A DNA stretch of 38,129 nucleotides from JAIOHN01 sp038258185 (GTDB lineage Bacteria > Chloroflexota > Anaerolineae > Aggregatilineales > Phototrophicaceae), in NCBI GenBank assembly GCA_038258185.1, contig JBBSQD010000024.1, positions 1 through 38,129 on the forward strand. Direction: 5' to 3'. The notes beneath the pieces are model-generated. The model made no database searches and was not told the origin of the DNA. It saw only the letters and a program-made list of their open reading frames with translations. The translations under genes were made by a program, and so were the position numbers. This document shows positions 32,758 to 38,129 of the stretch, piece after piece; position 1 is the stretch's first letter, and each line of letters starts with the position of its first letter.

Positions 32758-33372
32758 TTACCCGTAACGGATCACGCGCCAGGTACCAAAGCTGGAACCT
32801 TGAGCCAAAGTCACACCGTACAGTGTATTCCCCGGCCCCTGAATCTCGATTTCGCCACCTGATGAACGACGGGCAGCGGTATCATAGCCGACATGCTCCG
32901 ACATCGCCCAGCCAAGCTGACTGCCACCGGCTCCCAGCAGGTTCCAGATGGCGCCGAAACCGCGAATGGGTGTAAATAAACCCGACGGTGCAGCGACGTT
33001 GGGGTTAGGCATGCCTTCGCTCCAGATGTCGTTATAGACCTGAACACGGCTGTCAGAATTGGTCATGACCCAGATCTGGCGGGTATCAGACCACCACATC
33101 ATCACGCCACCCTTAAACGGCTGCCATGAAGCAAACACCTGCCCGACTGCGCTGGTCACAGCCGGTGACGACTGCTGAGCTACCGGAGGCTGCTGCTGCG
33201 TTTGGACAATCGGTTGCTGGACAGTAACGGCCTGAGCAGGAGCGGAAGATACTACAGGTGCCGCACTACTGCTCACCACAGGTGCAGGTGAATTAGTCAC
33301 CACAGGTTGGGCGGAAACCGCACTTAGCGAAAGTAAGAATACAGCCCCAAGTACGAGAATAAGTCGTTTCAT
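32758..33372 (-). CDS. Secreted protein with Pro/Val/Gln-rich linker, unknown function
   Basis: This is a 204-aa exported protein. The signal peptide is residues 1-22 (LILVLGAVFLLSLSAVSAQ). Residues 23-80 are a low-complexity linker of Pro, Val, Ala, Ser and Gln (APVVSSSAAPVVSSAPAQ; QTQQQPPVAQQ). The C-terminal 120 residues are a small folded domain with RVQVYNDIWSEGMPN and FTPIRGFGAIWNLLGAGGSQ. The RGFGAIW...LGWA pattern recurs, to my knowledge, in secreted Chloroflexota proteins of unknown role. AAGGAG 8 nt before the ATG at 33372 sets the start. It is probably a cell-surface protein. Confidence 0.78.
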   Translation of the reverse strand: MKRLILVLGAVFLLSLSAVSAQPVVTNSPAPVVSSSAAPVVSSAPAQAVTVQQPIVQTQQQPPVAQQSSPAVTSAVGQVFASWQPFKGGVMMWWSDTRQIWVMTNSDSRVQVYNDIWSEGMPNPNVAAPSGLFTPIRGFGAIWNLLGAGGSQLGWAMSEHVGYDTAARRSSGGEIEIQGPGNTLYGVTLAQGSSFGTWRVIRYG

Positions 33373-33503
33373 TAAATTTACTCCTTCTGTGCAATATAAA
33401 CATTCTAACACAGTGTGAGAAAGACGCTTTATGGTACAAAGGGGTTACCATGAAGATTCGGTTTGAATCTGGTTCCATTTCACCCCACCACTGCCGCATA
33501 CAG

Positions 33504-34814
33504 CTACAAATTAAGATTCAGCAGGTCATCCACGTTAATCAATTGTCCCGTTGCAATGGATTTGTTAGCGCTGATTCCCAGCAGAATTGAAGCCGCGCCA
33601 TCAATGTGACTGGCTGCCCGTTTGAAAGGGTCTTCGGGTGGGTTGGGCGCAAAAATCTGCTCCAGCATCACCGGGTCAGCACCACCGTGACCGCCTTGCG
33701 CATTCGGAATCTCGACTTCATGCGGTGCGCCAAACATCGGATAGGCACGAATCTGCGTGTATTTAAACGGGCCTTTGCTGGAAGACAGAATCATGTCTTC
33801 TTCATCTTTCTCCTGCTCAACTGCCTCGATCACATCCAGTTCAATGCGGCCTTTCGTGCCGGTGATAGACACCTTCATGCCTTCCCACGGGGAATAGGCC
33901 ACCAGATTATAAGACAGCAGCGCGCCATTGTGATAACGCGCGGTCACGCACATCGTATCCTCAATGGTGATCGGTTCGCCAAACACATTACGGTCACGGA
34001 TGTAGCTGCTGTCCGCCTCAGCATTCAGATATAAGCCACGCAGCGCATCATTCTTGTCCAGAAAAAGCGCAAACGGGTCGTTCTGGGCTTCGGGCTGATG
34101 GGTGTAACGCGCATAGTTGTAATGTTCTCCGCGCTCGGCGGCATTGTCTTTGCCATAAAATTGCAGATCGCCCAGCGCAAATACCTGACGCGGATACGAG
34201 TCGATCCACCAGTTGATCAGGTCAAAATGATGCGTGGCTTTATGCACCAGCAGTCCGCCAGAATTGTGTTTTTCACGGTGCCAGCGGCGGAAATAATCCG
34301 CGCCATGATGCGTGTCCAGCATCCACGAGAAATCGACATTGAGCGGACGGCCAATCACGCCATCCATGACCAACTGGCGAAAGCGCGTAAAAGCCGGCGC
34401 GTAGCGATAGTTAAAGGTCACCCGTAGTTGTTTACCGGTGCGAGCGATGGTTTCAAAAATGAGGCGGGCTTTTCCTTCGTCGGTGGTCATCGGCTTTTCG
34501 CTGATGACATCACAACCCAGTTCCATCGCACGGGTAATGTAAATGTGGTGTGTGGCATCCATCGTCGTGACGATAACGGTATCCGGCTTTGTTTCGGCGA
34601 TCATCCGGTCAAAATCACTGGCGAGATAAGTGGGCAAAGGCGCCATATCAAGCGTATCCGCCAGCATGGTGTTGTACCAATCCATGCGGGTCTGGCTGAG
34701 ATCACATAATCCGACCAATTCACAATTGTCAGGATAGGTGGTGGTAATGGCCCGAACAAACATCCCGGCACGGCTGCCGGTACCGACCAGGGCATAACGT
34801 CTGCGCTCTGACAC
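33504..34814 (-). CDS. Gfo/Idh/MocA-family oxidoreductase
   Basis: This is a 436-aa NAD(P)-dependent sugar or cyclitol dehydrogenase-like protein. The Rossmann entry YALVGTGSRAGMFVRAI is a G-x-G-x-x-x-x variant. TTMDATHHIYITRAMELGCD and VISEKPMTTDEGKARLI follow, and the Lys of EKP is the usual catalytic lysine. HKATHHFDLINWWIDSYPRQ carries the usual His/Asp pocket residues of the C-terminal domain. The protein is longer than average because of an insertion near 230-270. There is no signal peptide, so it is cytoplasmic. It is the last of three same-strand catabolic genes and lies below a hairpin. The substrate is unknown; sugar or inositol oxidation is the family norm. Confidence 0.92.
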   Translation of the reverse strand: MSERRRYALVGTGSRAGMFVRAITTTYPDNCELVGLCDLSQTRMDWYNTMLADTLDMAPLPTYLASDFDRMIAETKPDTVIVTTMDATHHIYITRAMELGCDVISEKPMTTDEGKARLIFETIARTGKQLRVTFNYRYAPAFTRFRQLVMDGVIGRPLNVDFSWMLDTHHGADYFRRWHREKHNSGGLLVHKATHHFDLINWWIDSYPRQVFALGDLQFYGKDNAAERGEHYNYARYTHQPEAQNDPFALFLDKNDALRGLYLNAEADSSYIRDRNVFGEPITIEDTMCVTARYHNGALLSYNLVAYSPWEGMKVSITGTKGRIELDVIEAVEQEKDEEDMILSSSKGPFKYTQIRAYPMFGAPHEVEIPNAQGGHGGADPVMLEQIFAPNPPEDPFKRAASHIDGAASILLGISANKSIATGQLINVDDLLNLNL

Positions 34815-34905
34815 GTGTCGTTTCCTTCCTTTGGAAAATCACTCTCAAGAATAGCTGATTGTATCCAAACTGGGGGACACAACATAAGTCCACACTATGT
34901 TGTTT

Positions 34906-34933
34906 ACCGGGGTATTGACGTGAACACCCCGGT
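34906..34933. terminator. Terminator-like hairpin below the nucleoside hydrolase gene
   Basis: ACCGGGGT / ACCCCGGT, a perfect 8-bp stem with a 12-nt loop, lies 12 nt past the stop at 34946. The T-rich tail (TATATTTTCC) is on the plus strand, the wrong side for the minus-strand gene, so its role as a terminator here is uncertain. Confidence 0.45.
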
Positions 34934-34945
34934 ATATTTTCCTCG

Positions 34946-35815
34946 TTAGTCCGAGAAAACGTTAAAGAACGTATCGAAGAAGCGCCCCGGTTGGACATCT
35001 AAGGCCGCGTCATGCTGACCCTCACCGGGAGCCCAATGGGTTCTGCCCAGATCAGACTCTAAGCCCAGATTGACCGAGATTTCCCCCTGCTCAAAACGAC
35101 AGACTTTGTCATCAAAAATGGTGACTGCTGCCAGCGGATCGTGGAAGGTAATGACCGGCTGCTTCTCGAACCAGACTTCAGCAAAATCCAGTACCGGACG
35201 CAGCAGCGGCGTGTTAAAGCGCGCACGGACATCATCCGCCGCCATTTTGACCTGTGTCGTCACATCCAGCCCAATCGCCTTAATGCGCAGGTTGGGCGTG
35301 CGGTAGACCATCGCGCTGGCGTGCGGGTCATTAATCACATTCCACTCCGCAAATGAGCGCGTAAAACAACCACTCATCAGCACCAGCGAATCCAGCAGCG
35401 CGGGGATTTCGGGATCAACCGCGAACAGCAGCGCGATATTGGTTAACGGGCCGATCGCCAGCAAAGTGATTTCGCCGGGGTTGGCGCGAATGGTCTGGCG
35501 CAGAAATTCAATCGCCTCCCCTGTCGGGTAACCGTCCGCGCGGTGCGACCAGCGTGCCAGCGCGCTGGACTGAGGGGCTTTGGGCTGACGCGCCTCGACC
35601 AGCAGCGGTAGTTCTGCGCCGGGGTAAATCGGGATATCATCGCGATCCACAATGCGGCATAACACACTCGACATCTGCGCGCGTTGAAGTCCTTCGCCAG
35701 TCACCGTGGTAATGCCTAAAAGATCGGCTTCGGGTTCGGCCAGCAGATAAGCGAGGCAGACCGCATCATCAATATCGGAGCCGATATCCGTGTCTAAAAG
35801 AATTTTTTTGGGCAT
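34946..35815 (-). CDS. Inosine/uridine-preferring nucleoside hydrolase family protein
   Basis: This 289-aa protein belongs to the IunH family. The N-terminal calcium-binding motif is KILLDTDIGSDIDDAV, with Asp8, Asp10, Asp16 and Asp17. TTVTGEGLQRAQMSSVLCRI follows. EITLLAIGPLTNIALLF is the family core, and SFAEWNVINDPHASAMVY is the usual nucleoside-ribose contact region. These enzymes split the N-glycosidic bond of nucleosides to ribose and base, or act on related ribosides. No signal peptide is visible, so it is cytoplasmic. AAAGGA lies 11 nt before the ATG, and a TACAAT box sits about 40 nt further up. It neighbours a dioxygenase and an oxidoreductase in a probable catabolic set. Confidence 0.92.
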   Translation of the reverse strand: MPKKILLDTDIGSDIDDAVCLAYLLAEPEADLLGITTVTGEGLQRAQMSSVLCRIVDRDDIPIYPGAELPLLVEARQPKAPQSSALARWSHRADGYPTGEAIEFLRQTIRANPGEITLLAIGPLTNIALLFAVDPEIPALLDSLVLMSGCFTRSFAEWNVINDPHASAMVYRTPNLRIKAIGLDVTTQVKMAADDVRARFNTPLLRPVLDFAEVWFEKQPVITFHDPLAAVTIFDDKVCRFEQGEISVNLGLESDLGRTHWAPGEGQHDAALDVQPGRFFDTFFNVFSD

Positions 35816-35958
35816 GTATAAAATCTATCCTTTGCGTCGATTGAAGTCAGGCAAAGATTGTAGCGTATTCAGGCGGTGAAATGGCAATTCCATTGACCCC
35901 ACCCTGACCAGACCCAAAGTCAGGGTAGGAATTAAATTTGCGTGAAAACAGGGTTTGG

Positions 35959-36747
35959 CTATTTGTTGCCGTAAATGATCGGGCAGTATTCGTAATTATC
36001 GAGGTACAGTGTCAGACCTTCGCGCTTTTCCGGCTCACGCGGGGCGGAGCGATTGGTGCGCATGTGGACAGCGAAGCTGCGGCGTGGGCTATCGGAATGA
36101 TTGGGGCCGCTGCCATGAAACACGAGCTTGTCATGGAAGCTGACGCCACCGACAGGCAGCGCGCCAGAGACTTCTTCCCAGGTTTGCCCTTCCGGCGCGG
36201 CGATCTTCTGCTCGGTAAAGTTGCCGAAAAAGTCGCCATTCATAAGTCCCCATTTCTGCGAACCGCTGACAAAGCGCATCGGGCCAGCTTCTTCGGTCAC
36301 ATCACTGAGCGCGATCCAGGCAGTAAACAATTCGCTGCCATCGCCCCACGAATTCTGCCAGTACTGCCAGTCCTGATGCCAGCCCACAGTCGGCGCGGCA
36401 TTCTGGCTGACCATCGGCGGCTTATAGAGCAACTGCACCCACCAGATTTGCACCCACTCCGCGCCAGTAATCTCCGCGGCCATCTGGCCTAAAGCCGGGT
36501 ATTTGAGCAAATTGCGAATGTCATAGCTGGCGATCTGCGGCATTTCGATTTTGCACAGTTTGTTGGGATCGTCACCGGGATTCCACGGCGACTCAAACGG
36601 GGGCATGCCGGTATCATATTGCCCCTCGCGGATGGCATCCATACCAGCAACTGCCCCGGCGATCAGTTCATCGGGGAAAAGCTGCTGGCGATGCAGGTAA
36701 AAACCGTCATTCTGAAAAGCGTTGCGGGTGGTCGCTTCCCTTTGCAT
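35959..36747 (-). CDS. Phytanoyl-CoA dioxygenase (PhyH)-family protein
   Basis: This 262-aa Fe(II)/2-oxoglutarate-dependent oxygenase-like protein has the double-stranded beta-helix fold. The iron ligands are visible as His124 and Asp126 in VGWHQDWQYW and the distal His211 in LVFHGSGPNHSD. Arg223 (SPRRSFAVHM) would bind 2-oxoglutarate. The family hydroxylates lipids, natural products and small organic acids, and many bacterial members have unknown substrates. The frame stays open to 36819, but AAGGA 7 nt before the ATG at 36747 sets the start. It is the first of the three minus-strand catabolic genes. A 45-nt promoter-like element upstream (36768-36812) is repeated before the next gene to the right. 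Confidence 0.9.
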   Translation of the reverse strand: MQREATTRNAFQNDGFYLHRQQLFPDELIAGAVAGMDAIREGQYDTGMPPFESPWNPGDDPNKLCKIEMPQIASYDIRNLLKYPALGQMAAEITGAEWVQIWWVQLLYKPPMVSQNAAPTVGWHQDWQYWQNSWGDGSELFTAWIALSDVTEEAGPMRFVSGSQKWGLMNGDFFGNFTEQKIAAPEGQTWEEVSGALPVGGVSFHDKLVFHGSGPNHSDSPRRSFAVHMRTNRSAPREPEKREGLTLYLDNYEYCPIIYGNK

Positions 36748-36767
36748 AAGTTTTCCTTTTAAGTCTA

Positions 36768-36812
36768 AATCAACAACAAAAGCGTACCTCTCTATTGTAA
36801 CGTGGAATATTG
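36768..36812 (-). repeat. 45-nt promoter-region repeat, copy upstream of the PhyH gene
   Basis: This stretch matches 37358-37402 at 39 of 45 positions, without gaps. On the minus strand it contains CACGTTACAAT, whose TACAAT looks like a -10 box. It lies 20-65 nt upstream of the start codon. Confidence 0.6.
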
Positions 36813-36842
36813 CTGACAAGTGATGACAGTCATAGTTATCAT

Positions 36843-37343
36843 CTACTCTAAGAATAATTGCTCAGCCATTTCTCTGGTTGTCTCTTCAGAATACCTTGTC
36901 AGAATAGTGAACTTGAACTGACCGTCCACATTCGAAATCACGCCAATACAAGAAGATTGAAATGGGAAATCGGTATCAGCATAACTCACACAATTATGTG
37001 TAGATTGAGGCTGCAAGGTATCGCTAAGATACTTATGAACTCTAATCTGAATTTCCCAGGTCATTTGATCTTCGGAACTTGCGTAAAAAATAGAGATGCC
37101 GCAAGACTTGCGTTCATTTTCATAAATAATATCAGGAAAGGCAAAAGGCGAATCATTCACAGCTTGTGGTAAGTTGGAAAGCGTAACTAGGGGAAGATTC
37201 ATAGCAGCAGCTAACCCCTTTGGTGTTATGTTTTCACTATAAGCCTGAAAACAATCTTGATCATTGGTTATCTGTTGGAGGTTTGGAGCAATAGTCGAAC
37301 AACCACACGTAAAAATCGATAAGACTGTTACTAAGATTTTCAC
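36843..37343 (-). CDS. Putative small exported lipoprotein, unknown function
   Basis: This is a 166-aa protein. The N-terminus MKILVTVLSIFTCGCSTIAP has a short hydrophobic stretch ending in Cys residues and looks like an imperfect lipobox. The rest is soluble and mixed alpha/beta, with four further Cys (DCFQAY, KSCGIS, HNCVSY, SSCIGV) that could form two disulphides, fitting an exported protein. I do not recognise the family. Base composition is more AT-rich than its neighbours, so it may be acquired. A promoter-like repeat (37358-37402) precedes it. Confidence 0.7.
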   Translation of the reverse strand: MKILVTVLSIFTCGCSTIAPNLQQITNDQDCFQAYSENITPKGLAAAMNLPLVTLSNLPQAVNDSPFAFPDIIYENERKSCGISIFYASSEDQMTWEIQIRVHKYLSDTLQPQSTHNCVSYADTDFPFQSSCIGVISNVDGQFKFTILTRYSEETTREMAEQLFLE

Positions 37344-37357
37344 TTTATTTGGCTCTC

Positions 37358-37402
37358 AATCAACAACAAAAACGTACATTCCCATTGTAACGTGAAATAT
37401 TG
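37358..37402 (-). repeat. 45-nt promoter-region repeat, copy upstream of the lipoprotein gene
   Basis: This is the second copy of the element at 36768-36812, 590 nt away in the same orientation. It carries the same CACGTTACAAT core on the minus strand and lies 15-60 nt before the lipoprotein start. Confidence 0.6.
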
Positions 37403-37438
37403 TTTGAAAGTTATGATGAGACAATCAACAAAGAAGGT

Positions 37439-37462
37439 GAGGTTGCCACCCACAGCAATCTC
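37439..37462 (-). terminator. Terminator-like hairpin after the GT1 gene
   Basis: GAGGTTGC / GCAATCTC form an 8-bp stem (one G-U pair) with an 8-nt loop, 9 nt past the stop at 37472. The minus-strand tail is ACCTTCTTTGTTG. Confidence 0.6.
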
Positions 37463-37471
37463 GTCTTTTTA

Positions 37472-38129
37472 TTATACCAACGCTCTATCCATGTGTTGAG
37501 TAAGTTGTTTAATGAGGGAAGCCGCCTGATTTGCGCCGTCCTCATCACAGATTTTTTGCCCTAACTCCGCCGCACGTTGACGCATACCAGTATTGCGCAC
37601 CGACTCTGTAATCGCTTGCGCCAGTTTTTCAGCAGTCAGGCGCTTTTTAGGGATCGCAACCGGGCCAACACCGAGTTCAGCAACGCGTTTTCCCCAGAAG
37701 GGCTGATCGCCAAAGAAGGGTACGATAATCGAGGGGATACCCGCACCCAATCCAGCGGCAGTCGTCCCCGCGCCACCATGATGCACAACCGCTGCCATCT
37801 GCGGAAACAACCAGCTATGCGGTACGGATTTGAGCATATGGACGGTGTCGGGCAAATCCGCCGCGCTCAACCCACCCCAGCCCGATGCCAGCACACCACG
37901 CTGGCCGGAAAGCGCCAACGCCTTCAGCGCGATCTTAGTCGTCTCCTCAGGGTTGCGATTGCCCATACTGCCGAAACCGATATAAACAGGCGGCGGCCCC
38001 TCACGTAGAAATTCGACCAGATCAGCCGGTGCTGTCCAGTCCGCAGGCGGGTCCAGAAACCAGTAACCCGTGACGTGATTGAGCGCATCCCAATCGTCCG
38101 GCTGCGGTAAAACATGCTTGCTGTAACCA
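37472..38129 (-). CDS. Family 1 (UGT/MGT-type) glycosyltransferase, C-terminal part, cut by window edge
   Basis: The frame is open from the window edge to the stop at 37472, about 219 residues. It reads GYSKHVLPQPDDWDALNHVT, GYWFLDPPADW and PPPVYIGFGSMGNRN. The C-terminal donor domain has HHGGAGTTAAGLGAGIPSII with VPFFGDQPFWGKRV, the signature of sterol-3-beta-glucosyltransferase-like GT1 enzymes. The N-terminal acceptor domain lies outside the window, so the apparent ATG at 37966 is internal and not the start. These enzymes glycosylate hydrophobic acceptors such as sterols, hopanoids, carotenoids or macrolides using UDP-sugars. The acceptor is unknown. Confidence 0.9.
   Translation of the reverse strand, partial: GYSKHVLPQPDDWDALNHVTGYWFLDPPADWTAPADLVEFLREGPPPVYIGFGSMGNRNPEETTKIALKALALSGQRGVLASGWGGLSAADLPDTVHMLKSVPHSWLFPQMAAVVHHGGAGTTAAGLGAGIPSIIVPFFGDQPFWGKRVAELGVGPVAIPKKRLTAEKLAQAITESVRNTGMRQRAAELGQKICDEDGANQAASLIKQLTQHMDRALV

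Noticed and set aside
1..38129. CRISPR arrays, tRNA or rRNA genes, prophage genes
   Set aside because: No regularly spaced repeats, no tRNA cloverleaf or rRNA core sequence, and no integrase, capsid or tail genes were seen. This was by reading only, so a short tRNA could be missed.

Overview
The window looks like a chromosomal segment of a free-living, probably heterotrophic member of the Chloroflexota (Anaerolineae-like). This is inference, from the style of the secreted proteins (Pro/Thr/Glu-rich tails, parallel beta-helix plus dockerin modules), the 'RGFGAIW' type secreted domain, the family-5 solute-binding proteins and the moderate GC content. Nothing here is a definitive taxonomic marker: there is no rRNA, tRNA or CRISPR array.

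Layout. 1-5733 holds surface-carbohydrate genes: two divergent family-2 glycosyltransferases (the left one cut by the window edge), a small unknown protein, a secreted DUF5060/DUF4038-type glycosidase and a GT39-like membrane glycosyltransferase. 5953-9105 is a small accessory block: four minus-strand genes (a double-HTH MerR regulator, an unknown 166-aa protein, two VOC/glyoxalase-fold proteins) bracketed by two same-orientation relics of one IS5-type transposase. 9156-16161 is an exopolysaccharide region: a secreted beta-helix/cohesin/dockerin protein, a Wzz/BY-kinase, then a DegT-type sugar aminotransferase overlapping an undecaprenyl-phosphate sugar transferase. 16220-18430 has a membrane protein and an HtrA protease. 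18707-22475 is a peptide-type ABC importer made of a solute-binding protein and two permeases, with no ATPase.

22812-25373 holds a membrane-anchored ribbon-helix-helix protein and an agarase-like clan GH-A hydrolase without a signal peptide. 25542-28568 has an SLC13/RCK transporter and a GT4 glycosyltransferase. 28604-33372 has a membrane protein, an orphan PAS/GAF histidine kinase, a lactonase-like metallohydrolase and a secreted low-complexity protein. 33504-36747 is a run of catabolic minus-strand genes (Gfo/Idh/MocA oxidoreductase, nucleoside hydrolase, phytanoyl-CoA dioxygenase-like). The right end carries a small putative lipoprotein and a truncated GT1 glycosyltransferase.

Most notable points. 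(1) The solute-binding protein at 20820-22475 appears circularly permuted: the segment that starts normal family-5 proteins lies at its C-terminus. (2) The three gaps downstream of the double-HTH MerR gene carry the same promoter-like element, suggesting a local regulon. (3) One exported beta-helix protein carries both a cohesin-like and a dockerin-like domain. (4) Two IS relics bracket the MerR/VOC block. (5) An RHH domain is joined to a transmembrane helix.
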